Source: Plasmodiophora brassicae (lineage: Eukaryota; Endomyxa; Phytomyxea; Plasmodiophorida; Plasmodiophoridae). From it: a stretch of 64,000 bases of DNA. Shown piece by piece: positions 21,674-31,900 of this stretch. Location of the stretch: contig JASFAU010000003.1 in assembly GCA_039704465.1 (NCBI GenBank), positions 1,612,001 through 1,676,000 of the forward strand, in the 5' to 3' direction. Positions within the stretch are counted from its first letter, which is position 1. Every line of letters starts with the position of its first letter. The notes beneath the pieces were generated by a model. That model saw nothing but the letters and a program-made list of their open reading frames with translations, was not told where the DNA came from and did not search any database. A program made the translations under genes and the position numbers.

Positions 21674-22365
21674 TCACAGCTTCGACTTGCGAATGGGCCA
21701 TGCCTGGCCGACGAGCGGCGCGATCTGATGGAACCGATCGCTGCCGAAGAAGAACTCGTCGGGGGCGCCCGGACGTTTGACGATTATGGTCGGGGCGCCG
21801 AACGCACCGAGCGCCAGCGCCTGCTCGGTCTGCTTCTGCAGCTTGGCCTTGACGCCGGGGGAGGCTGCGGCGGCGACCAGCTTATCGGTGACGTCGGACG
21901 GGAACCCTGCCGACGCCAGAGCTTGCCGAACGGCGGCCTCGTCGAGACGGCGACCTTCCTGCAGCGACGCGCGGAACAGGGCCGACGTGGCACGCGCGCG
22001 ATCGTTGTTGTCGGGGATGGCGGCCAGGACACGCTGAGCAAGGAGCGTGCTGACCATCGGGAACCCTTCCGGCATCCGGAACGGAGGGAGGCCGGCCTCG
22101 CGACACGATCGCGCCAGGTCCTTCTGCATCCAAGGCTCTTTGGCCGCCACCGTTATCGGCGGGCGATTCCCGGTGGCCTGTAGGACGAAGCGTTCAGGCA
22201 CGGGGCAGACGACGCGGCATGTTTAAGGACCTGCATGATGCCGCCCAGGTGCACGGGGACGTATTCGATTGCGACCGTCTTGCTCCATCCGCTGCGCTGG
22301 AGAATCTCGAAGGCCAGCAGCGAGTACGGGCTGATGACGTCATAGAACATCGTGATCGACGCCAT
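21674..22365 (-). CDS. GSTK1: Glutathione S-transferase kappa / DsbA-like isomerase
   Basis: Minus-strand exons 22365-22231 and 22177-21674 (53-nt intron) give 212 aa. The N-terminal thioredoxin fold starts ITMFYDVISPYSLLAFEIL with the catalytic Ser of the SPYS motif. Splicing restores GGIMQATGNRPP. The C-terminal half has KLQKQTEQALALGAFGAPTI and EFFFGSDRFHQIAPLVG, typical of kappa GST and 2-hydroxychromene-2-carboxylate isomerases. The C-terminus is RKSKL, an SKL peroxisomal targeting signal, so a peroxisomal location is likely. Overlap with the convergent GH17 gene is avoided by 12 bp. Confidence 0.9.
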
Positions 22366-22499
22366 TGTTACAGATGGCCGAGCGGCGCGACCTTCATCAG
22401 CGGGACATCAGTAAAAACCGCACATACCATCGACTGGGGCGATGCTGTATTAGGTAACCGGATGGTGCAATGACAGTGATGGGCAGACGCGTGGACGGG

Positions 22500-22895
22500 T
22501 TAACCACGAAGGCTGTGCAGGTAGGTGGCGACGTGACGGTGCCCGCGATAGAACGCGTGCCATGCGGGGGTGTGGCCGAGTTCGCACAGCGCATCGATGG
22601 TGGCGTTGTGCTGTACCAGGGTTTGAACCATCTTGAGCGACCCGCGAATCGCGGCCCAGTGCAGGGGAGTCCGGCTGTTACAATCTCTGCTGTCAACGGG
22701 CTGCCCACCCTCCTTCAACAGCAGGTCAACGCCGGGCCCATTCTGACTCTTGACAGCAGCGTGCAGGGCCGTGCATTCGCACCCGCCCGAGTGATGGTAC
22801 TCGTCGAACGGTGGCATGGGCTCCGGATCCCACCAGGCCATCGCCGATGCGCTGGCTACGAGGCCCGCCAACACGATTAGCGACAGCTTCACCAT
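22500..22895 (-). CDS. Small secreted ankyrin-repeat protein
   Basis: 131 aa from the ATG at 22895. The signal peptide is KLSLIVLAGLVASASA. The mature part begins with an acidic Trp/Pro segment, then carries about three ankyrin repeats: CTALHAAVKSQNGPGVDLLL, RTPLHWAAIRGSLKMVQTLV and HTPAWHAFYRGHRHVATYL. Ankyrin repeats are usually intracellular; secretion of such a small one is unusual and could mark an extracellular binding protein. No intron is evident. Confidence 0.7.
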   Translation of the reverse strand: MVKLSLIVLAGLVASASAMAWWDPEPMPPFDEYHHSGGCECTALHAAVKSQNGPGVDLLLKEGGQPVDSRDCNSRTPLHWAAIRGSLKMVQTLVQHNATIDALCELGHTPAWHAFYRGHRHVATYLHSLRG

Positions 22896-23095
22896 GGCTG
22901 CTGACAACGCAAACACGATTCGGCACTGCTAGGTAGGTGCAACACAACGCAGGTACAGCGGAGAATCTTCTTGACGGCAGGTGGATTTGTACGGGCTGTT
23001 GTGCTTCGCGCAGATTGACGTTCCGCGACTGGGCATGTCCGATCCGGCCGTCCGGGGTTACCGTTGCGAACGGTCCAGCTCCGCCGCGGTGTCCG

Positions 23096-24019
23096 TCAGC
23101 AAACAGAGAGCTGTCCGCCACGACTTTGCCGCTGGCCGAGGGCAGAGCGCGAGCGCGTTCCGGGGCGGCCAGCGCTGGTATAATGAGAGAGGACGGGGCC
23201 GAGATCCTCGAGAGGGTTGCGGCGCCGACGTGAACGACGGGACGCGATCGACTGGACGTCGGCGGCCTGAGTGGGTGGCGACGGGCGACGCGCGCCTCCG
23301 GGTTGGGCGTCGGCAGATACGCAGCTTGACGACGTCTGCGACGGCGGCACCGGGATGCGACGCGGTGGGTCTTGCTCAGGGAGATCAGGCAGCGGCGCCT
23401 CCGGGATCGTTGGCAACGTCGTCATGCAGGAGACGACGCCAGCGGCAGAGGCGCGGTCATCCACGCCAGGCTCGGCCTGCGACCATGATGATCGGCAGTC
23501 GGCGGTGATCAAGAAGGCAAGCGGTCGCGCCGGGCGCGGTCTTGGAGGGCGGCGATCCTGGCGTGGACGATCCGGCTGCGGGCGTCTCGACGATGAACGG
23601 CGCCGGCGACGACGGCGACGGCTGGAGCCATCGCGGGGCGCGGCGAACGCCACGTATTCGACCGCCGATGCACGCGTCTCCAGGATGGACTGGAACGTGC
23701 GCCGCAGCGACGGACGCAGCCCCGACCTCGTCGACATCTTCTGAAGGCGGGCCTTGAACTGCGCCGTCTCCTCGGCGCCTTCGCCTCGGCCTCGCGTTGC
23801 TGCCGGGAACGCGGGTTCTCGACAGCCCACTCGACCAGGTCCGCGTCGTCCGGCTTCCGGTCGATCTGCATGACCCGGCAGCCGGTGCGCTCGAACGCTT
23901 CGTCGGCCGCGGCGCGCTCGTGGGTGTAGACCCCACACTTCAAACAGCGCCGACCTGGGCATGAAGTACAGCTCCATAATCGACGCCATGTCTGAAGTGA
24001 ACACATCCTCGAACAGCAC
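23096..24019 (-). CDS. Unresolved Pro/Ser/Arg-rich gene
   Basis: Minus-strand region with several coding-looking blocks in two frames. One near 24015-23930 reads VLFEDVFTSDMASIMELYFM, one near 23880-23780 reads IDRKPDDADLVEWAVENP, and one near 23765-23640 reads EETAQFKARLQKM then RRTFQSILETRASAVEYVAF. A long disordered Pro/Ser/Arg tail follows. The frame changes imply introns I could not place. An acceptor-like ATTCAG at about 24024 suggests an upstream exon. No family is recognised. The plus strand is also open here but only as low-complexity Gly/Arg. Confidence 0.3.
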   Translation of the reverse strand: MLFEDVFTSDMASIMELYFMPRSALFEVWGLHPRARRGRRSVRAHRLPGHADRPEAGRRGPGRVGCREPAFPAATRGRGEGAEETAQFKARLQKMSTRSGLRPSLRRTFQSILETRASAVEYVAFAAPRDGSSRRRRRRRRSSSRRPQPDRPRQDRRPPRPRPARPLAFLITADCRSSWSQAEPGVDDRASAAGVVSCMTTLPTIPEAPLPDLPEQDPPRRIPVPPSQTSSSCVSADAQPGGARRPSPPTQAADVQSIASRRSRRRRNPLEDLGPVLSHYTSAGRPGTRSRSALGQRQSRGGQLSVC

Positions 24020-24377
24020 ACTGAATTCTTACTTCGTATGATTGGGGGTCAGCGCACGCACCAGATGTCCACACGGTGCAACGACGTGCAACTCGACGGT
24101 AATCGTTGGTACACGCAGGGCCACCTTCCGGGTTGGGCAGTCCCGGTGCACCTGCACTGGCGTGCAGGTCAGACGCAACCTGGGGCCCGCCCGTGCTTAG
24201 GTAGACGGGTCTTGAACAGCGCGTGCTGACTGATCCGTGCCAGACTGTCCCATGATGAGGGCTGCGGGGATGTTGCGTGACGCGGACTCGGGGAGGGGAG
24301 GGGGCTCTCGGGGATGCCGCCCGCACTCGCATACCGCCGCCGCCCGCCGCCCGCCCGCCGCCCGCACTTCGACCGAC

Positions 24378-26724
24378 ATGGACGGCAACAGGCGCATCAC
24401 CGACACGACGACAGCCCAGGAGGTCGCCGTCGTCGTACGCGACCTCAGCCAGGGGCGGGCTCGTCTCATTGGCAGCTTTGACGGCAGGGTCCTCCGGTAC
24501 CAGAAACGCTCAAACCTTCACCAATTCTTCGTCTGGGATGACGAGGCGCCCAGCGAGGACCGGACCGTGTTCATCAACAACTTCTGGTCGTGCCTGCATC
24601 CGCCCGCACCTAAGCCTGCGGTCCCGTTCACGTGCGGCAGCCTTGCCGAGCTCGCGACAGATGTGGCGTCGCGCTATCTGACTGCGAATCCGCGCCGTCG
24701 AGGCGCGTCCTACCAGATCGTGTCGGTGGCGCGAGCCCACTCCTTAGCCGGGTACGGGGTCGTCCACGTGGCGGCGTTTGCGCTCGCCGGCCTGTTTGAT
24801 TCGCAGGGGCGGTTCTCCCCGCTCCAACTACCAATGCCCGACGACCTGCACGAGGCCGCCATGCCCGACCGTGATTTCTCATTCGCTGCCAGCCACATCC
24901 TGCGCCCGAACCACAACAGCGACCAGCTGAGCGTCACGATCGCGTACCTGCTGGCCGCGCTGCCGCTCAGGACTTTCGTCCCGAGCCCGCTCTGCCGCCC
25001 CGAGCTCCAATTCCACGGCCGGGTGTGGGATCGCGTGCTGGACGCGGCGTTACGCGTCCCCGAATCGCAATCGCCCAGCATCTTCTCTCATGTCGAGTTT
25101 GCGCTTGCCCAGGTGCTGGACGGGTTTCCTGACCAGTTCGTCGACTACGCGGTGACGCTGTCGACGACGCCGGTGACCGGCAACGATGATCCGATGCGGC
25201 GCGCCCGTCGTCTCCCCATATTGCTGGCCGAGATCGCCGCGCACGACGTGATGGAAGACTGCGACCACAAGGACTTCCGGAAGATGGCTGTCGCCATGGC
25301 CGCCTCCCTTATCGCTCAGCTGGGCGTCCTGCGCCAAGCGCCTCGCGACGATCGCGCCCGGCTACGCGTCTTCGGTCTGCTGTGTGGCGGTGGCCGAGCT
25401 CAGCCGTATGTTCTGGTCCCAGACCTCGCCGACGAGGGCGACCGTGACAAGTCGGTCGCGCGCCTCGCTCGTCCTGCACCCGTTGCCGTCGTTTGATCTG
25501 TTCGGCAACGACGTGGAGCAGGATCCGGTTCCGCTCGCCATCCCGCCCGGTGATCTGTGCAATCCGGACGACGTCGACCAGCTCGACCGGAACGACCGCG
25601 CCCGCTACGACGGCCGTTCGGTCCGAGGGCCCAGTGCCCGCGTCTTTGCCGAAGACGGCACCGTCAAGCTGGAGTACCTGCGCCCGCTGTTCACTTTTGC
25701 CGACGCCGTCCGTCAGTACGCTGTCGAGTACGACCGCCTGCTCGACGGCCACAAGGCCGACCTGTCGCCGCCGTTCCCCTATCCGGACGAGTTCGGGTCG
25801 CCGCCGCGCTCGAGGTCCAGTCACGCGCTGCGCTCATCGGCGCGTTCCTCGCAACGTTCCTCGGGGACGTCGTCACAGCGTCCGCCGAAGCGCCCTCGCA
25901 CCCGGGACGTCGTTGAGGCCGAATTCGACTCGTCGTCGGGCGTGTCGGTGCGCCTTCTGCGACGGCCGGACGGGTCCCGCGTCGCCATCAAAAGAAAGCC
26001 GAAGAGCAGGCAGCTCGAGATCGACCTGCTGCGAGCGGCACAGGGCCCGGGCATCGTCCGCCTTGTCGAGGACCGGGGCGACGCCGGCATCGTGCTCGTC
26101 GAGCAACGCCTGGATCGTATCGATCTGACCGACCTGTCGCTGGCGGGCATGGCCGCCGTCCTGATTCGATTGTTCGTCGACGGTCTGGACGCGTTGCAGA
26201 CGATGAAGCGCGCCGGCATCATGCACCGCGACATCTCCGTCAACAACCTCATGTACTCGATGGAGGACCGTCGGTGGCGCCTCACCGATTTCGACGCCGC
26301 CTGTCGCGCGTCCGACCTGGTGGACGGCGGCGACGGCGTCGTGTATGGCACCGACGGGTTCATCGCCCCGGAGGCACTGGCGCCCGAGCGCCGGTACACG
26401 TTCGCGTCGGACCGTTGGAGCCTGGGCGCGTGCGCTCTGTACTGGATCAACGCCGCCGAGGACGAGTACGGGCGCCGTCGCGACGTTGGGCACCAGTTCG
26501 GCGCCCTGCTCGGCCAGTTGCTGGTGTTGGCGTACCATCTGCAAGTCGGCGATCGTCGCCTGCACGACGACGAGGTGCAGGTGCTGACGGAGTGGAAGAT
26601 CGAGAGGCACCTGCCCGGATGGCCCCGGAACGGAGAGGACACCGAACGGCCAACGGGAAGCGTCCCAGTCTCGTCCAGGGCGCGCGACGAGGCGTCCCAC
26701 CTGGACGGGTCGCCCGTGCCGTAA
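24378..26724 (+). CDS. FunK1-like (fungal-type) protein kinase
   Basis: Exons 24378-25367 and 25423-26724, joined by a 55-nt intron, give 763 aa. The N-terminal 490 residues form a conserved-looking helical/beta region ending in a Ser/Arg-rich linker. The kinase core follows: VAIKRKP (ATP lysine, about residue 517), MHRDISVNNLMYS (catalytic loop HRD..N, about 597), LTDFDAACRA (DFD in place of DFG, about 619), and YGTDGFIAPEAL. HRDIS plus DFD and the large N-terminal module match the FunK1 family, which is characteristic of fungi. The catalytic Lys, Asp and Asn are present, so activity is plausible. Adjacent open frames on the minus strand are low-complexity shadows. Confidence 0.78.
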
Positions 26725-26925
26725 CTCGTTCGACCGGTCAAGACGTGCGCCCAGATGTCGACCGGAATATTGGAAATGTGCCCGTTCAGAGGCCGGTCCT
26801 GTCCTGCTCGTGGAATGATGGCATGGCGCACGACAGCAATAATAACAGTCTGCCGGTCGATATATTTTACCGTCCTGGATTCCATCGACAACCCTGGTGT
26901 CCACCTGAGCGCTGAGCAAGCAGCT

Positions 26926-27140
26926 CATTGCCATCTTGGAGATTGTGAACGTTCGCTGACGGTCGCCTCGTCGAGTCGGTCCTGTGGGGCATTCGTAACC
27001 GTGTATTGTACGACGTGTTCGACGAGCTTGCGCGCGACGTCGTTGCGTGAATCGTCGAGAGCTTCCACATCCTGCACTCGGAGTTGACGACGTATTTGGT
27101 AGGGAATAACTTCTTCGGCCTGCTCGTCTGTTAGTGTTCC
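26926..27140 (-). CDS. Unassigned minus-strand exon
   Basis: An open minus frame ends with TGA at 26926. It reads as natural protein (DEQAEEVIPYQIRRQL, ALDDSRNDVARKLVEHVVQY), with charged amphipathic helices. There is no in-frame ATG close upstream; GCAG at about 27146 could be a splice acceptor. No family is recognised. It partly overlaps a possible upstream exon of the plus-strand CRAL-TRIO fragment, so at most one of the two interpretations holds across the overlap. Confidence 0.3.
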
Positions 27141-27363
27141 TGCGCGCCAAGAAGTACCACCTGTCGGACGCCTTTACAATGCTCGATAACTTTGCCAGGG
27201 CGCGGCAGCAGAACCCGGTATGGTGGCGGCATGTGTAGAGTCACGCGCTTCGGCCCCGCCGACGCCACTTGTTGGATTGGTTCCTCGTCACGCCAGAGTC
27301 CTGCAAGGGCGTGCTTGAATCCGGGATGGCGGGCGTGTTCCCAGAGCGCGCACCGGACGGTAT
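27135..27363 (+). pseudogene. CRAL-TRIO (Sec14-like) gene fragment
   Basis: VFLRAKKYHLSDAFTMLDNF followed by a basic segment is the CRAL-TRIO N-terminal signature. About 60 nt later the same frame gives VTPESCKGVLESGMAGVFPE, matching the family's next helix and loop. Between them the frame crosses a TAG at 27237, and no intron of normal size restores the expected spacing (21 nt or 81 nt are the only in-frame options). I could not find the lipid-binding C-terminal half downstream. It may be a decayed copy or a real gene with unresolved splicing. Confidence 0.35.
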
Positions 27364-27553
27364 AGAGTGCCCCCCCCCCGTTTCAGGTCCTCCTCTAGTA
27401 GCGGTTGTCGGCCCAGGGCACCTCGTCATCGGCATCTTCCTGGGGTGTTTCTCGTTCCTGAAGCCGCGAGGGGTGCGATGGGGGTCGCCCCTGACGGTCA
27501 GCAAAGAACGTGGGCGCTGCACTGCCCGCATCCACTGCCCGTCTGCTGTATTG

Positions 27554-28220
27554 CTAAGGCGCCGGTCGTTGGGCGCTGCTGTTCGCCCCGTTCGCCGAGA
27601 CATTGCCGGGGCCACAGTGGCACTGGTCATGATCGGTGAGGCGTCCGCTCGGGGCACCCATTGGAACACTTCCGTGCCGATGACGGTGACGACGATGACG
27701 GGACGACCGTCTCCGGCTTGGGCTGCGACTCGCGATGTGGGACCGGGACCGGCTGTCGCGCTTGACCTCGGACGACACCTGCCCGTCCTGCTTCGCCTTT
27801 CGATCCAGGCGCTCCTGGGCCTCTCGCACCATCTCCAGCGCCAGCTCCTTCCTGCGGAAGTCGTCCGTCGTCGCGACGGCGCCGGCGTTCGGCCCGATCG
27901 GGTTCTCGGACATGCCCACCTTCACGCTTCGGCCCAACAGCTCGTTCCCGGACTGGCCTGACAATCGGGGAGACATGGTCAGCCCGCGACACGGGTGGTA
28001 CGACCGAGCGTACCGAACGCGGCCTGGGCGTCATGTGCAACGGCCCGAACTCGACAATGGCGTGCGCCGTCGTCAGGCTCCCGGTCGGGCACATCTTGAC
28101 GTTCAGGACGGCGCCGCCGATCGGCGCCACGAACGCCAGCACGTGTTGGGTCAGCGCGGCGCGATCCAGGTTCCCTGATGGTCCCGTTACAGGAGATGAT
28201 ATTTCCGTTCCAGCCATCAT
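27554..28220 (-). CDS. RRM / RS-rich splicing-factor-like protein
   Basis: The 5' exon (from an ATG at 28220) encodes NLDRAALTQHVLAFVAPIGG, then VKMCPTG..TTAHAIVEF, the RNP1-like half of an RNA-recognition motif. AHDAQAAFGTL in a neighbouring frame looks like RRM helix 2. The last exon (about 27960-27554) has NELLGRSVKVGMSENP, a coiled segment (RRKELALEMVREAQERLDRK) and an RS/RH-rich tail (SRSRSHIASRSPSRRRSSR). This domain order is that of SR-type splicing factors. The introns in the middle of the RRM are not settled. Confidence 0.5.
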
Positions 28221-28337
28221 TGCCACGATGTCTTTACACCGGTCGTCAGGGAATTGAATGCCACTAGCAGCAAGCTAATTTTCGGTGGTCCCGTGGCAGT
28301 CGGTCTATCACAGTTCGTATAATACTAATACAATCCC

Positions 28338-28737
28338 TTGCGGGAGGGGTTCTGGAAATGGCGCCCGGTCTGGGAAGGATATAGAGCGGAAGAGTCCTTC
28401 AACCATGCTCAATTGCTGAGGTGTCTCCTTTGCCCGAACGTCACGTTTAGCAGACGAGGCCACCAGCGCCGACACCTTCAGACGATTTATGGCTTCTCGG
28501 AAGACCAGCGCGAGACGCATGTCGGGCTCCCAGCCCAGTGCCCATTCTGCCTGCGGATGTACAAATCGCCAGATATCGCCCTTACATTGCACATACGCTC
28601 GTGCCGTGCGCATACGTCGGCTGAGTGCCCTCGTTATTCTGTCACAAGGTGACTGTCGGGACTACTTGACGAGGCATCTCCGGCCCGTGCACGGCTTGTC
28701 CGACGACCAGATTGACTTGTGCCACCGGCTGTCCTGA
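28338..28737 (+). CDS. Zinc-finger-like fragment
   Basis: Two related Cys/His motifs occur: CLLCPNVTFSRRGHQRRHL..YGFSEDQ, then CPFCLRMYKS..LHIRSCR, and after a possible 43-nt intron DYLTRHLRPVHGLSDDQI. The repeated RHL..hG.S.DQ pattern suggests an atypical C2H2 array. There is no in-frame ATG before the first motif, so a 5' exon is missing or this is a relic. Family and function unknown. Confidence 0.35.
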
Positions 28738-28919
28738 CCAGCATACCCGTTCTACACCAGGCAACGTCTTTGAACAGCGAGACATTGGAGCGTGCATGGC
28801 CAGGTCAGCCACATCCGAGTCTGCTGGGAAATGTCAACAAGTGTTTGTATTGCAAACATCATATTCGCAGAAAACGCAGACCGGGAAAATCATTCGTAGA
28901 ATTACTGTAAACCTGTACG

Positions 28920-31900
28920 TCATTCGTAGAACCCATAGACCTGGACGGTGCGCCACAGATCGTCGTCGTGGCCGGGCTCCGCCTCTGGGTACATCCTGAG
29001 GAAATCGAGCAGCACGCCCATCGGCACTTCCACCGATGCGTGCAACTTGGAGGTGTCGACGGCGGGGCGACGCGCCCAGACGACATGAGCGCCGGGGACA
29101 CTGCCTTCCAGTTCCGCCTCCGACACCACGCCAGCGGCGCCCGTCATCAGCAGCGACAGGCGCGTGCCGGCTGCCGCTGTCAACCCGTCCACAGACACCA
29201 GTACAGTCGTCGGCGACCCTGCCGCCAACCGCAACAGCACCTTCGTGAACGGGACGTGCTGCTCGCACTCGATCATGGAACGTGCCACATTGCCATTCAC
29301 TTCGTTTCGCTTCACGACCGCCGAATGATGACCGAGGTCGCCGTTCAGGTTGGCGAGTCCATCGTCGGACTCGATCTCAATCTTGACGAGCGGGTACACA
29401 TCATCCGGGAACATCATCTGCAATGGCAGTGCCAGCGCCGCCGCCTGAACCGCGAACGCGCTATACGCGACCGTGATGACAGCGCTGACCGCGAACCCGT
29501 TGCTGGTCAGCGCCCGGGGCATCCCTTCCCGTTCGGCAACCGACCGGGTGCTGTGCCAGAACGATCGCCACACGTCGCGCATCGAGCCAATGAACGGGAA
29601 CCGGAACCAGGGCGTCCGGTCCAGGGACATGGAGAACCGTTTCGCCAGGTCCACAATCTGCCATTCGGGGACACAGTACGCCGACGTGCTCGCATCGTAC
29701 GCGCTGGGCACTGGCACCAATCCCGGCGCCTGGTAACGAACCGGCGGTGCTGGTGGCGACATCCACGGCGCCTTGGCGAACGTCATCATGACATCGACGG
29801 TCGGGTCGAAGTCCTGGACGGAGAACAGCATGGCGTCGAGGAAGTGGTGCGACGTGATTAGGGCACGCCATTCGGAAACGGTACGGAAGTGACGGATCTC
29901 GTCGACCTCGTCTGTGATGGGCACGCCGGTGACGGCGTTGAAGACGGTGTGCGCCACCTCGACCATGGGGACCAGGGCGTCCGTGCAATCGTGCTCACGC
30001 ACCAGGAAGATGCCACCGGGACGCAGGATGCGATAGACCTCGTCAAGAACGACGGACAGACGGTCCAATGGGATGTGATGCAGACCGGTGAACACGGTCA
30101 CCAGGTCCACGGACGCGTCCGGGACGTCGACCGTGCCGACGTCCGGCGACCACTGCACGAACTCGCCCACGTCGCCCAGGCTATTGCGCTCGAGCACATC
30201 GGTGAGGCCACGACGCGCGTCATGGATAACGTATCGGTTGCCGGAGATACGCAGGCGACCCGCCAGAGCCTTCACGGTCCGTCCCGGATCGCCAATCGAC
30301 GCCAGCCCGTCGATCGCAGGAACGGATCTGCCATGTCAAGTTGTCAACGATTCGCAGAGTGCCGTTCAAAGGGGTACTGACCCGCGCAGGTCGCTGATGA
30401 TCGACGAAGCCTCGTCGACCCATTCGCCGCGTTGACGAACGATCTGGCGCCAGCCGCGGTACGCGTAGCCGGCGCCGAGGACGGCCTGCCAGGGACGCTG
30501 ACGTAAGCGCTCCTGGATGCGCACGTACACGCAGGCGTCCGTGTTATCCGGGCAATCGTCCAGGGCCTTGCAGACAACATCGAACAGGGCGTCCGGGTTC
30601 TCCAGACGGAAAACGCTGACCAGGAAATGCTCCTTGAACGCATGCGCCAGCACTGGGTCGCGAATCACCGTCGCCAGCGACGACCGTGTCGGGTCCCGAC
30701 GCGTCACGGTCACGTCCGCTGGCTCCCATCCGGGCACTTGTTGTTCAGGAACAAACGCCATCGGTGACGGGAAGGCAACCGCATCCGCCATGTGACGATG
30801 TTTCTCCCAGAACGCGTTCGAGAAGATGCCGCGCGGGTCGTACTGCTGCTTCTTGGCGAGGAACGCGCCGATCCGCGGGTACGCCCTACGCACCTGGTCG
30901 TCGGTGTAGTGCAGGCGGTACGGCAGGTAGAACGTGCCCTGCAGGGACAGGGTCGCCTCGACGAGCTCGTTGTGGATCTCGGCCAGCATGTTCTCGTACG
31001 GCTTCTGCAGGCGGTAGTACAGGACGAACGCGATGCGATCGCGCCCGCTGGCGTAAGGTAGCGCCGTGCACGTGTCGTTGCGCACCGTGCGGATCGTGCA
31101 ATTCAGGAGGCGCGGCGCGTTCTTCCGCTTCGCCCAGCGCTGCAGGATGCGACGCGCCAGGCGGATCCAGGCGGCCGCCTGGTCGAACGCCAGGAAGTAC
31201 TCCTGCAGGACGAACGTGTCGTCGACGTGGACCACCCAGGTGTACAGCTTGGCGAGCGGGTCCGCCGACTCGTACAGCAGCGAATTGCGTTCGCCGGCCG
31301 TGTCCAGGTTCCAGTCGGCGGGCGTCCCCGTCAGCGTTTCCACCGTCGTTCGCATACGACGCCCGAACGGGGTCGGCGCGATCCACTTGTACAGGAACTT
31401 GCTGGCGTCGGTCATCTGGCGACCGCGCAGGGCAATGTCGGAGACGGTCGACGTCGGCGTGCGCCTCATGAACGAATACAACTTGATCGGCGAGTCGTCG
31501 CCCGACTGCAGCAGGTCGAGCCGGGCGAGCTTGACGTTGACCTCCGGGTCGTTCAATGTTGTGCGCGTGTAAAACGCCATGAACTCGTCGCCGCCGGTGA
31601 ACGAATGGACCCGCATCGACAGGCGCACGTTGGCCTGCAGGCGGATCCTCACCTGGACGATGATGCCGAACAGGCCGTACCCGCCGATGACGTGCCCGAA
31701 CAGGTCGGCGTGCGGTCCGTCGCGATCCACAACGATCAGGTCGCCGTCGGCGTTGACCACCTTCATGGAAACGATGCTGGCGTGCATGGCCTCGTCGCTG
31801 GTGACGCCGTGCGCGTTCACGCTGACGGTGCCGCCGACGGCGAACGAACAGTAACTCTGCATGACGGACGGCGACAGCGCGTGCCGGTTGGCGGCCCGGA

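Noticed and set aside
22370..22450. tRNA-Ser-like GATGGCCGAGCGG
   Set aside because: There is no T-loop box (GGTTCGAATCC-like) or acceptor-stem pairing downstream.
25873..27150. Long minus-strand frames opposite the kinase gene
   Set aside because: Composition is biased and no domain appears; the plus strand carries complete kinase motifs.
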